Positions 21,857 through 33,500 of a DNA stretch of 64,000 nt are shown in pieces (position 1 is the first letter of the stretch; each line of letters opens with the position of its first letter). The stretch is from positions 7,997 to 71,996 of the forward strand of contig MU001682.1 in assembly GCA_010093515.1 (NCBI GenBank). The letters run 5' to 3'. The notes beneath the pieces were generated by a model. The model saw nothing but the letters and a program-made list of their open reading frames with translations. It had not been told where the DNA came from and did not search any database. The DNA comes from Lineolata rhizophorae (lineage: Eukaryota > Ascomycota > Dothideomycetes > Lineolatales > Lineolataceae). The translations under genes were made by a program, and so were the position numbers.

Positions 21857-24280
21857 CTAGGGGTAGCGTAACGGTGTGGGCTAGATTACGTCGCGATTAG
21901 CACCAGCTCCTTCTACAAAGACGTCGTAACTTACTTGTCCATTGTTCCCGACTGAATTTTCCCCCTGCTGTTGGTAGTACTTGGTATAGGGGCTCTCGCC
22001 ACGGCGAACTGCAGCTTCATTGACTTCAACACCAGGATGCCCGTTCTCCAAAATCATGCGACGCATAGTCGTAGCTTCGTTGCCGTCTTCTGCTAGTTTT
22101 GCTTTGGCTCCTGTTCGTGCGGAAAAAGGACTGTTCTGATTTAGTAGGTCGGAGTTCCATCAAAACCAGTGTGCAAATGACGCTTACCCATTCGCCTCTT
22201 TGTCTAGTTCCATGTATTCCTTGGCTGCACCAGGTCCACCGCGCTCTAGAAGGTACATCATGAAACGATGCGTCATGTCCTTCACTACTAGGGGTGGCAG
22301 ACGAGCATTTTGAGTAGCCTGATTGTGAACCTGCTTGATGCGCTGATAGTGGGCAGTTTCTGTCTCTTCGCTCGTCGGTTGTTCCAATTCGAATTCTAGA
22401 TAGTTTACCCAAAAGCGGCGTACATCAAGGTAGTACTGAGCATTCTTTTGGAAAACTTGGCGGGCTTCTTCCGGGGAGCCTTTGATCTTCCAAAGAAGCT
22501 TAGCCCACTCTGCAACAAGAGCGCCTTTGACGTAAATGGTGTAGGCTGGGTTGTCGGTGTCAATATAGGCTTTAAGGACTGTGATAGCTGCATCAAGTCC
22601 TCCATGACGACGTTCAACCTCCGCGAGTGCGACAACTGTCTCGACGGAGCCCGGAGTGGAAAGAAGGATGGCCTCGTAAATGGCCTTCGACACGTCGACA
22701 CGCCCACACATCTCCTCAAAAAGCGCGTAGTTGTGGCGGGCAGAGAGGCGCGAGATTGGCACATAGACGCAGCTTGCGCGCTGGTAAATAATGCGCACCT
22801 CCTCTTCCTTGCCAGCTTGGGCCATCATCCAACGCGCATAACGCAGCCAGAATTCCTCGTAGAGCGCCGCAGTAGTAAGGCACCGCTCATACAGGTAGAC
22901 TGTACGACGGTAATCCCCCTCAACCTCCTCAAAATCGAGGTACTTCCGCCAATTAACCAGCTCGTTTTCATCGAGGGGCAGGACGTGGAAATATGGGCGG
23001 CTGATGGATTGCTCGAACTGCCAGCGTTTGGTAGTCTCTAGTTGGGTGCGCGCATAGATCTCGGCGTGGAATTGCGAGATCTTTGTGCGGAGTTCTCGCT
23101 CAACTTCAAGATCCGTCAAGACCTTATTAGATGTCTCCCGGCCAATCTCTTCCTTGAAATGGCTGAGGATTTCGGACGGGGCTAGCTCGTCTGTAGGGCG
23201 CGAATGGGCGAGCTGCTGATGCCGCTCGAAGTAACGCGTGGACTGGTGTAGAGGGATATGCACCACCCGGTCCAAGACCGCAAATATGCGGTCTGTGGCC
23301 TCCATGCGCTCCTCAAACTCGAGGTACTTATCCCAGAACGTATGAGACATAAAGTCTAGACCGACACTACCGACTCCACGCTCAAACAGCCTGTAAAACC
23401 GAGATGAGTATCTCTCTCCATAGCAGAAAAATTGGATCCGGAATGGAATAGGGAAAAGAAAGAGGGGGAGGGGTAGGGGGTCATCAAACGCAGTATATAG
23501 TTTTTTTTTAGAACAGGTGCGTTTATAGGCACATGTTCTGCGCGGCTAACCAAATCGGCAGGAAGAGGGCACGATGTTGGACGGGGTAGGGGTATAGGTG
23601 CGCAGCGCAAGGGGGGAAAGTGAGTCTGAACGCAGATGGTGAGACGCGACGCCACGGCTGATCATGGTTCAGAGTGATTCTCTCACCCGTATCCGTATCT
23701 TATAGCGCAGCACGCGCGAGCATCATCGGAAAATTGCGGGGTCGCGATTGCTACCACGGTGCGGTCCATATCGGTTCGTGCTTGGTTGTTATTCAAGGGA
23801 AGAGGCTACACTAAAAACTTACTCTCGGATCACATCAGTGTCATGTGTGGTATCGACTTTGAAGCCGCAGTAGTTTGCCCAGAGTTCGACTCCAGTCGGA
23901 ACGCTCGCAACACCGCGCTCATAGACCATCTCGGCAGCCTCAGTACCGGCGATGGAGAACTCGAGGTCCGCATATTTCTTCCAATAGCCGTAGAAAAGAG
24001 GGAACTTGGCTAGGAAGGCATCGTAGATCTCACGGACAGCGGTGATGGCCTGCGGACTCGAGTTACGGTTGAGGCCGCCTTCGAGCGACTCGGCATGTGC
24101 AACAAGTTTCTCCCATAATTCCATTTCATCGGGAGCCCTCGACTTTGAAAACTTAAGCATCACAATTTTTCACCGCTTGCGACAAGGAACGCGATGGTAG
24201 ATAGAGATACTTACAACTTGATCGGCAAGGTCCCGAAGCTCAGGTTGGTCCTCTAGACCACCCAACGTGAACTGCACCAT
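21857..24280 (-). CDS. PRP39: U1 snRNP component Prp39
   Basis: Five exons (24280-24215, 24142-23823, 23390-22188, 22130-21935, 21880-21857) give 602 residues, normal for fungal Prp39. HAT-type helical repeats run through the protein: WEKLVAHAESLEGG, YGYWKKYADLE, ELWANYCGFK, FWDKYLEFEERM, LVNWRKYLDFE, FWLRYARWMM, RFWVNYLEFE. Intron 2 (23391-23822) is 432 nt, far longer than any other here; it joins VIRE to LFERGVGSVG. The last intron (GTAAGT, GCTAAT, CTAG, 54 nt) leaves an eight-codon final exon; without splicing the frame ends at the TAG inside the acceptor with another 17-residue tail. Prp39 helps U1 snRNP hold 5' splice sites at commitment-complex formation in the nucleus. Confidence 0.92.
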
Positions 24281-25315
24281 CTTCCCAGCCTCGACGACGC
24301 GACGGCGACAAGACAGCGGCAAAACGTGATAAGTCGGAGGCCAAAGCTGTGGTGAAAGACCTTAGGTAGAGAAAAGACCGAGGAAGTGCACAGAGGTAAG
24401 CAACGCGTGCGCAAGCAAGGTGATGCTGGATCTCGGCGGCGGAGGCGGTGGTGGTAAGGAAGGAAGAGTCGCGACGTGCGCGTGGCAGAAAGAAAAGCGC
24501 TGGGCGACGCGAGGCTGCCGGGGAGGCTTCGGGCCGAACGGACGCATGCCAAGCCTATGCTGCGGTGCTCGGCTCGACCATCTGTGCCCGGTTGCTTCCT
24601 CCGGTCTTGTACCACTAACTCTGCAGGTACGCCTGGGCACTAGATACTAACACAAAGCCTCAAACAGCAGCAGCAGCAGGCATGTGTACGCTGGTGCCTG
24701 CCCTGCAAGATATTGCCCGATCCAAAACAGCGGCGGCTATACGCTATCATCGGGTATGCCTGCTTGGATAAGCAGCGAATCTGTTGCACAGCTCCGAGCC
24801 AGGCTGCATACCACGTGACGGGCACTTTTACGGGTATTAGTCCGAAGTAAGGCTCTTCTGCCAGCCAGATTGACTGGCTTCCATGATACCTGCTAGGAAG
24901 GTACGTACGTACGTACCCTGCACCTAAAGGGCACCTAGACAGTGAAGGCTAACACTATGATTCAGGCTTTAGATAGACCAAACCAAAATGCTCTCATTTG
25001 TCTCCATGACCACATTCCTGATATTCGCCCATGGCTTATCCATCAGGCATTTTCTCGATTTTTCATCTGAGGCCCAAGCCATGGAAACAACCAGCACGTG
25101 ACCGCCTTCGCCTGAACCCCGATGCCCCCAAATGCTCGCTCTCTTCAAGTTCTCTCCCCTTCCGCCCATCAGCCGCGCACTCACCATTCTAGTTTCTTTT
25201 TCATCTTACTTTGCTCGAGAAGCTCTTGACTCTGTCCTGTCGCAGCCGTACCGAATACAAAAGAGGGAAAACGCCAGTTGAAATGTAACAAAGAACAGGT
25301 CCCCTTCTACTACTG
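24281..25315. other. PRP39 promoter region and 3' flank of the next gene
   Basis: About 1 kb without a convincing gene. A GGC/GGT-rich stretch lies near 24430-24460. At 24900-24917 GGTACGTACGTACGTACC is a perfect palindrome built from the GTAC unit. Confidence 0.5.
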
Positions 25316-26647
25316 TCATACGGTATTCCCGCCTTTGACATATTTCATCGTGTCAGCTGCAGCAAATGAAAACGGACTCTTCGCCATCTCAGGACTCCGC
25401 GGGCTCATCGGAAGCGCAAACAGGCCTTCTTCCTTCTCGTCCTCCTTGCCTAGTACGTCGGCCCGCTCTGGCGTTGCGCCGCCAGCAAATGCATCCAACG
25501 AGCCTATACCTGTCTCTTGCATCTGACGCCGTTGCTGGGCGAGAACTTCCGGCGGGGGACCTTGCGGTGCAACGCGGCGGGCTTGCTGTTGCGAGGAGAG
25601 CTGGGCTAAAGAAGCCGCTGGAGCCGCTGGCGCTGCGGGCCCTTTGAATGCCGAAAACGAGGATACGGCTACGTCAGACGATTCCGGGGAGAGTGGGTTG
25701 TGGCCTGCCCCGAAGGGTTCGTGACGTCCCTGAGAAAGGTCTCTCTCACTCGTTCCTAGCTTAAGGCCCTTCATCTTCTCCATGAGGCGGTTGCCGCCCG
25801 GCGACCTTGGTGACGCAGGGGTCAATGGCGGCCCTTCCGATCCACTTGACGTTGCAGTAGTAACTGCAAGGGCAGGGGGCTTCGCGTTCACACCGAAGTG
25901 GTTCTCGATCCACTCTTTCTCTTGGATGGCCATAATGAGACCGACGCTCTCCGTATTGACCCTACCCTCGGTGTCGATCTCACGTTGCAGCGCCTGCAGC
26001 CTCTTCTTGGCCCAGATGGTGTGTAGTACGCCTTTTTTGCCAGCAGCGCGAGCAGAGGCGCCCAACTCTGGTGGGAAGATGGCTGGGAGAGAATTGATTC
26101 GCCAGACGAGGGGCTTCATGTTTGGGTCGACGTCCTTGCCAGGGTGCCGAATCAGTGTGATAGTGGGGGGAACTTGCACTCCTGGAGGAAGCAAAAAGTA
26201 AAGACGGTGGAGATCTTGACGTTCCTGCAGCAATTGCTCGTCCGCGGGGAGAACGGTACTTTTCCCTTCCCAAGAGACATGCCAGTCTCCTTGTAAGGCT
26301 CGCGATGCCTCGTCATCCTCCCATTCCACCATCAAGATCTTAGTCCCATCTTTACTTCCTTTCCCAGCCTCGAACTCAAATCGCGCCATCGCGTTGGGCG
26401 CATTCGACACGCTGGGGGACTCCACCTCATCCTCTCCAGAAAAAGTCGTCGGTCCATCGTTCAGAGCAGCATTCAGATTGTAGGCGCCAGCGCGTGCGCC
26501 GGCCGTCGATGCCGGCTGCGCCATGTCGCTCTCGCGTGCAGATGCGCCGGCTTCGGGGGATGGTAATGGTGCAAAAGAGTATGGGAGGATGGCCCGGATG
26601 TGCCTGGCCTCGAAGGTGGTTGGAATGGGGTTGGCGTGCGGCAGCAA
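25316..26647 (-). CDS. Conserved fungal protein of unknown function
   Basis: Single exon, 443 residues. No signal peptide, membrane segment or motif I can name. The middle (about 85-270) looks ordered: FEFEAGKGSKDGTKILMVEW, RLYFLLPPGVQVPPTITLIR, LVWRINSLPAIFPPELG, HTIWAKKRLQALQREIDTEG, LIMAIQEKEWIENHFG. The C-terminal 170 residues are rich in Ser, Pro, Gln and Ala with SPRSP and SPESS motifs, probably disordered and phosphorylated. The N-terminal MLPHANPIPTTFEARHIRAI fits a conserved start. I believe the family is widespread in filamentous ascomycetes but have no function to offer. Confidence 0.75.
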   Translation of the reverse strand: MLPHANPIPTTFEARHIRAILPYSFAPLPSPEAGASARESDMAQPASTAGARAGAYNLNAALNDGPTTFSGEDEVESPSVSNAPNAMARFEFEAGKGSKDGTKILMVEWEDDEASRALQGDWHVSWEGKSTVLPADEQLLQERQDLHRLYFLLPPGVQVPPTITLIRHPGKDVDPNMKPLVWRINSLPAIFPPELGASARAAGKKGVLHTIWAKKRLQALQREIDTEGRVNTESVGLIMAIQEKEWIENHFGVNAKPPALAVTTATSSGSEGPPLTPASPRSPGGNRLMEKMKGLKLGTSERDLSQGRHEPFGAGHNPLSPESSDVAVSSFSAFKGPAAPAAPAASLAQLSSQQQARRVAPQGPPPEVLAQQRRQMQETGIGSLDAFAGGATPERADVLGKEDEKEEGLFALPMSPRSPEMAKSPFSFAAADTMKYVKGGNTV

Positions 26648-28521
26648 GCTAGAGGCCTAACGGCAGCTATTGCTCTCTAGGAAGAGCCGGACCGAGAGAT
26701 TGGGGTCTGGAGTGGTGTTGACTTGCTGCAGGCGCCGTTGCGTGCGCTGTCAGACTAGACACGAGCGCTAGGCGGGAGCGGGAGGGGCTCACAGTGGCGG
26801 GCGGCGCACGCGATGTGGACGTCCCTCTAGAGCCGCAAGGCCGGATTGCAGGGGAACGGTGTGGCGTTCGTCTGATGGTGCAGGCTCGTCGGCGCAGAAT
26901 GCTCGCGCATCCGTCCAGCGCGCTCTATCAGGTGAGGGCGACACGGCTGGCGGTAGGGTGCCGGCGAGAGCCGCGGGCGGGGAGGTGGTTGCAGACGGTA
27001 GAGTGACAAGAAGACGGACAGAGAATGGAGCACCGAGGGACGAGGGACGCTCGCCGATCTAGAACGGGGCTGTACGCAGAGCCAAGCACGACGGTAACCA
27101 CGCGAAGACAAGGACCGTAATAATTAATACAACCTGGACGTGACTAGCACGGCGCGAGACTCGGTACATAGGTATCGTTCAGCAGGCCACTGGCCACCGG
27201 CTGCTCTGCTTACCTAGCAAGGTGTCAGGGCCGTTGTGCCTGGCGTTTTATATATAGCTTCGCGCGTCCTCTTTGGGAGTCGCACCCGGCCTCCGCGCAG
27301 AAGAGCCGGCAAGCGAGCGAATCGAAACCGCCGGCGGGGCTCTCATCAGCTCGCCCGGCCAAAACAGGACGATTTCGGCACCACGAGCACGCGGATGGCC
27401 AAGCCTGCGCGTCGCCCGCCACTCACTCGCCAACTCCGCTAGGGATAAGCACCGCTGGGACGTCGGGGTCCCGCGCAAGAGCCGGCGTCGTGGCGCGGAT
27501 TCAACCACGTGCGAGCGGGCTATTATTAACAGGAAAACCTGCTTGTGCCGGTCTCAGCTCTAGCGTGTGGGCCTCGCTGCTACATAGCCTTGTGCCGGCC
27601 TGGGCCAGCCGCAATCAGCCGGGACTTGCCCGGAGGCCTCCAGCGGCCTCCTGGCCGCCCAAGAACGAGGGTCCCCAGCACGTGACTAGCCAGCATGCCC
27701 CAATCCCGGAAGCCAGTCGGGCCAATAGGGCCCGGCCATCTAACTGCCGCGTACGAGAGAGACAGCTCTTCTTTTATCACGCTAATCGAGTGTTTACTTT
27801 GGGTTTGGGAACTTTCTTCTTCATTCTACAGTCGCCAACGGACTGTATTAGACGCGTCTCACACGAGAGCGATCGTGGCGCTAAGGAGCCTGCCGCTGTC
27901 CTCCCTTCTGCCACACCGTCATCGCCTAAGTATTATACATAAAAGTCGCACCGCCAGCGCGCCGCCTTCGGGCTCTGTCGGCGCCATTTCCCACGATCCT
28001 GCTCTATCGTTGCCCTTGTGTTTCCCCGCAAAACTCGAGTTTAAGGAAATGCTGGAGAGATTCGCTCCAGCCAGAGTGACGTAAAGAATGTCGCATGGTG
28101 TGTCGGTCGCGGAATGCGTGGTTGCGGGCAGCAAGCGGAGAACCATCCGGTATTGTCTGGAGAGGTCGCATCCCTCGCGGCGTTGCCAGAAAGGCATCCG
28201 GGTCGCGGCGGAGTAAAGGAAAGTGGAATTACAAAAAGGGTATCTATACAAAAAGTATGTGCAAGAGAAACGAAAGGTAAGTAGGACGCCGCTTCTAAAT
28301 CATCGACGCCCAAAGAAAATTCCGGAAAGCTAGATTTCCCCCCAATGCAAAGATTTGCTGCCGTAAGGTCGTACAATTAGGTTACGAGGATAGTGTATCT
28401 TAGCCGTAAGTAGGTGGGCGTAGAATGCGTAATCGAGATATCGTCGTGACGCACCTTGCGCTAGCTCAAGCAGACCAGGATGGGCTCTTCCATCGAGGAA
28501 CAGTCGAAGAGACAAGGACTT
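26648..28521. other. Intergenic region, GC-rich, no gene seen
   Basis: About 1.9 kb upstream of the conserved protein gene and downstream of the regulator. Long frames are present on both strands only because stops are rare in GC-rich DNA; none resembles a protein family. Contains an inverted CCAAT (ATTGG on the minus reading) near 27720 and TATATA near 27250. Confidence 0.5.
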
Positions 28522-30586
28522 CTAGATCAACAAGAAGTCCCAGCCCTTCTGCCTCATCACGTCCCGCCAGTGGACGTTCTGCTTGTCGCCTCGCGCAAGC
28601 GCATCGTCATTGACGCGCCAGACATCCTTCAGAAGCTCCTTGACCCGACCGAAAGAGCCGAATTCGGCCGCTTCGCCGAGTCTAGAGATGCGCTCGTTCA
28701 GCATAACACGGAAAGGCGATCCGGGAGTTGCGATAGAACCTGCCATCAACAAGGGCCAGACAAGCGACCGGTCAAATCCGTCGGGGCCAGTGGGGATGAA
28801 GTCCATAGCCTCACTGAGCTGCGCTACCAAGTTGGTGATGCTGGGCGCCTGGCGGTCGAAGTCCGGAACGAGGCTACAGAGATATATGCGAGCTGCAATG
28901 CGGAAGACAGCTGTCATATTCCAGCAGAGCTGCTTCGGACGGATCGCACCGGTCGAAGAGTACACGTTGTCAACCGGACCGGACTCGTTCTCTGTGAAGC
29001 TGATTTGGTCGCCAAGTTGCTTGATGAGGTTGCAAAGGGCAACGTCGTCCATGCCCTCGAGTTTCAGAGCTTCCAGGCAAGCGATCTCCGAGATCAAGAA
29101 CATAACCTTGTCGTCACAACCCATAAGCTCAAGCAACCCAGCCGGGGACCGTGCAAGGTTCTTGTCCCTGTAGGTGTCTGCGAATACAGGAGCACGTCCC
29201 AACATGGTAGCGCCTAGGATGTCGATCCATGATGCCAGAGTCATGTTGAATGGCGGCTGACCACTAGTGCTGTTCAAGTTGACAAGCATCTGTGGAAGCT
29301 CAAGCTTCTGCACAAGCTCCGTGGCAGCCTGAAAATGATGATGCCACGGAATATCTGCAAGAGTGTCGTCTGGCCGTCCAACAGAGCACTGGAAGAATAT
29401 CATGCCCAGAGTCGCCTCGAGAATTTGCATATGGTCGGTGTCGCGGTTCAAGGCCGCGCAGAGTTCGGAGATGGTCGCATAACGGTGCCGGAGGATGTCG
29501 TTGTCAATTTGCTCGCCCTGAATGCGCTCCGTCGCCTTAAGGTGTTGTGCCGACATGCTCAAGCAGCAATGAAGGTAGCACTTGTTGGACTCCAGAGCCG
29601 GAAGAACAACATCGGAACGGGCAGAGCCGTGCTGGTTGACTTCAAGTATCGGGAAAATAAGCCGCAAGACATGGTCGATGAAATGGTCCAAGAGATGCCT
29701 GTCGCAGTCATCCACCTGAATAAGCGACTGATGTGACGGCGTCAGAGGGCCATGGTTGAATTCGAAGAAGTTGAAATCCAAGGGCTCCTCGGCAAATGAC
29801 TCCCTTCTGCTCTCGAAGTAGTCCTGTTGGATCCAGTTGTCTCCTTGGAAAGCAATCCCAGAATGAGTCGGCGCTTGAAAGGTGCTGAAGGATGATATAG
29901 ACGAGTCGCGTCGCAGCGGGATGTCGTTGACAAAAGTCTGGCGCTCCGTCTTGATATCGACTTCGTACGGCGGCAATTGCGGGTATCCGGGGTATGTGCT
30001 TGGGAACGGAGCTGCAAACATGCCGTTACCGCTGAACATGTCCGGAGTGGCCATCCCGTGGAACCCATTCTCCATTGACAACTGTGACTCGACCGACACG
30101 GCGCGAGTGTTTGCGATGCCATCGGAAAATGTGTCGGAAGTCGGCAGGGAGTGGCAGAGACTCGGCGGTGTGTGCGAGCTCATCGGCACAACCTGGGCTG
30201 ATTTCTCCGATAGTTTTGTCCGCTTGATGATGTTCTTGATTACCTCCTTCTGGTGTCTGCGCTGTTCGTTGTTGCTCCACCACATTGGCCTCTTGTACTC
30301 GCATTTTAGCCCGAGATTCTTGCAAGCCCTACACCCAGGCTTTCCTTCATCGCACTTCTTCCTTCGCAACCGGCATGTGAAGCAACCTGCATGTTCATGT
30401 TTCAGCAAATATCCCTGCAAACGCCGAGATCCCGGCAGGTGTTCAAGCGAGTTCGAACCAAAAGCACTGACCTGTTCGTGACCTCCGGTGCATCTTCGAA
30501 GCAGTCTGCTGCTTCGAATTTGACGAATTTGCAGGAGCAGCCATATTCGCAGATTGTTTCTGACTTGGGTTCGAGGCCGCCGACAT
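28522..30586 (-). CDS. Zn(II)2Cys6 transcription factor
   Basis: Two exons (30586-30472, 30386-28522) give 659 residues. Intron 1 (85 nt, GTCAGT to CAG) lies just before the zinc cluster: HRRSRT and GCFTCRLRRKKC join. Reading from the first ATG of the long frame alone would lose the true N-terminus and leave KHEHAGCF. The six cysteines are at 40, 43, 50, 57, 60 and 67 (CX2CX6CX6CX2CX6C), followed by EYKRPMWW and a basic helix region (RRHQKEVIKNIIKRTK), which places it in a C6 subfamily with a conserved WW after the cluster. The rest resembles the fungal-specific regulator domain: helical, with LNRDTDHMQILEATLG and GRAPVFADTYRD. DNA target unknown. The 4.3 kb upstream gap suggests complex regulation (inference). 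Confidence 0.92.
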
Positions 30587-33500
30587 TGATATACGAGCTG
30601 CCGTAAACAAAAACGAAAAAGGGATTGAGGTTAATGCGGTGGGTAGCGTAACCAAACTGCTGCGTAAGGGATCTTCCAATAAGGACAGGGAACGAGCACC
30701 CGGCTTTACACCAATCAATTAAAAGGATCGAATAGGTACTAATCGAAGCTCGACCAGCGACTTCGACCTGGTGATAGACAGACAAAAAAGAGAGCAAATT
30801 AGTTCGACCTGCCACTGAAGGCTTCGCAGACGGGCGATTGTACCTTATATGTTCCCTAAGAGGCATTCAAAATTGGAGCAAAATCTATTCTTAGGGGCAG
30901 CTAGCATGCTGGTCGAGCCAAGCAGAGAGGCGGGTAGGCGGGCCATGATTGGCGGCAACTCAGCACGGGCCATGCGGAAAATGCCCCTAATTTGGGGCCG
31001 CTCGACGTGCGTTTAGCGCCGGGAGGGGCCCAAGCTCCAAACCCCACCAACCGCACGTCCCCCTGTACCCCGGCCGCCGCGGCCATCCTAGATGCTCTCC
31101 GCCAACCCCGATGCTGTGCCGTGCGGCACATCGCAGGAGCCCACCAACGCAAGATCCTCGTTGCCGCTGCACATCCGCTTTGAGATTCGCGCACCACCAA
31201 ATGGACCTTCGTCCAATGTTCCCGCTCTCCCAGGCCTGCAGCACCGCTGCATTCTCCGAAAGTGATGCGGAGTGGCAGCCTTGCGCAGTTCGACCCGTGC
31301 CTCGTGGTTCTCACCCGTCGCGCAACGCCCGAACAGAAACCTCCAGACCGCCCAGGTAAGTAGACCGGTCTAATTTCCTGCCTCTTTTCCCTTAGCAGCC
31401 TCCGCTAAGGGCGTTCCGTACCGTGTGACGTGCCAGGCGTGGCTTCCTATTGGCATCTTGGCAATCCTCACTTAGCTCAACGAGCTCGGGCCTATCGGCC
31501 AACACTTGCAGCTAGGCCGTGATAACTGGCCGCCGCGGGCCGTTGGTCAGATATGAGGGGCCGTTAATCACTAGCGATACGGCCACTCGCAAGGCCCCCT
31601 TGGGAATTAACATATTGTGGCTTTCAAGTTCCAAGGCCAATGGGGTTCCGGCCTCAGGTGGGTCCAACACCGAGAAATGTGCGCAGTTTACTACTGTAGT
31701 ACTCCAAGGTTCGAGTATTGCTATGCATTGTACAGAACATACGGTGAAGGGAAATCGATGTCGGCGGTCCAGCCTCGCTCTCCTAGGCCGTTGACACAAC
31801 AGACGCCTCGTATCTGGGCTTCTCCGCAGCAGCGGAGCTGCGGTGACACGGTGAAAGCTGCGAGCTTCAGCACCTTCGCACCGAGTGCCGGACCAAAAAG
31901 GGAGCGACTGCGTACGGCATCGCAAGGCCTGGAAGGTCACGCAACCGGGACGGCAGAAGCGTGACCGTGTGGGCCGCCGAGCGGGATCGCGGGCGGCTGG
32001 CGGGCAACGACTGGCTAGGAGCGCACGGCGTGTGATTGCGGAGTGCCATCCCGCAGACCAAGCTTCTCTAACCAAACAGCTCCGCTGATAGCGCGGCGCT
32101 ATGCATGCGGCTTCTCGCTTCTGATAGGCGTTGTGCTGCAAGCGGAGATCCAAAAGCGGGATTGCTCGCATGGCCGGGGCCAGGGGTCAAGCGCCACACG
32201 CGTGCCATGGTGCCAGCCGCTCGCTCGCGGCTGCTAAATAAAGGCAGCTAATTATTCTCAATTCCAATCCACACTAATTACCCCAAAGCGGATGTCGGAC
32301 GGGCCAGATCCCATAATTAGCATCAATTCGGGGCCGGGGCCGAAGGAAGCTCTCGGCATGGCTCCTGCCAGCCGACTTTCGCTTGCTTGCGCAGCTGATT
32401 GGATACCGACAGCAGAATTCAATAGTGCGCCGACCCGCGAATAGCCAGCGCCAATTACGACGGATGCTCGCCAGCCCAAGTCACGAGTACTTCGGTCTCG
32501 TGCGGTCTTTCATGCGAACAAAGTGGCGATTCCAGCTCCCTGGCGGTGCCCGCTACCTCGAGACGCGAATCCAATAGCAGACTGTAGAGCTCGTCACGAG
32601 CGACGACCCTGACTCGACGCCAACAGACCCGTTTGTGGTAGGTTTACGGCTTTATGAGGGATTAACGGGCCTAGATTTCAGCTGCCATGACTGCTCATAC
32701 ACAATTCCTCGGATGTCATGCTCCGTACATCGCTGTTGGGGCACCATCATGAAATGGGTTGGGGCGGAGGATTCCGGTCGTCGAATGGCTAGAGAGGACG
32801 AGGCAAGGACGATGGAGGCTCGGACAGAGATTGGGGCTCCTGGCCAGAGATGCGGCCGACCGCGAGCGGTTCCTGCGCTCTCCGTGGGGGGCCCTGTAAA
32901 ACGCGGATACGACCTCTGCAGGGGACGTTTACTGAATCTGATATCGATAACATTGTCGGGCTGCAGCCACGACCAGCATGAACGCGGAAGGCTCACGCAA
33001 GCCGCGTTGTGGCTGCCAGCAAGAGCGGGGCCGAAGCGGGTGGGGAAAAGTTCGCGTCTCACCAGATCCGGGCACTGACGATTCCGGACATGGCAGCGAA
33101 GTGGTGGGCAGCTCCCGAAAAGCTCGATGCTCGTTCCTCGATTCTGGTTGGGCTTCAACCGCCCGTGAGGATCACACAGAGGTCAAGATCAGGGACGGCC
33201 CGCATAGTCTGAAAGTCATGTGAGAAGATGGAGGGAGGGCATTTTGGAGGTCAATTGGCTATCCTTCAAATAGAATTCGCGTCCATCCGGACTCTGGGGA
33301 GGGAGAGGAGGGCCGCGTTTTACCGTGTCGTAGGTTTGCTTGCGCGTGGGACCGGGGAACGTTGCACCCAACAAGGCGGTCTGGATTGGGCGATGGGCGG
33401 AGCGCCACAACCAGGCCACGAAAAGGGCGGCAAGCAAAGCGGTGACGGCAGTGGTAGTTGCAGTCACACGGCATGGGCGGTGGGCGGCCACTTTTCAGGC

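Noticed and set aside
31512-32171. 219-codon minus-strand frame in the 4.3-kb gap
   Set aside because: Arg/Pro/Ser-rich with no order, overlapped by other equally long frames; typical of GC-rich non-coding DNA.
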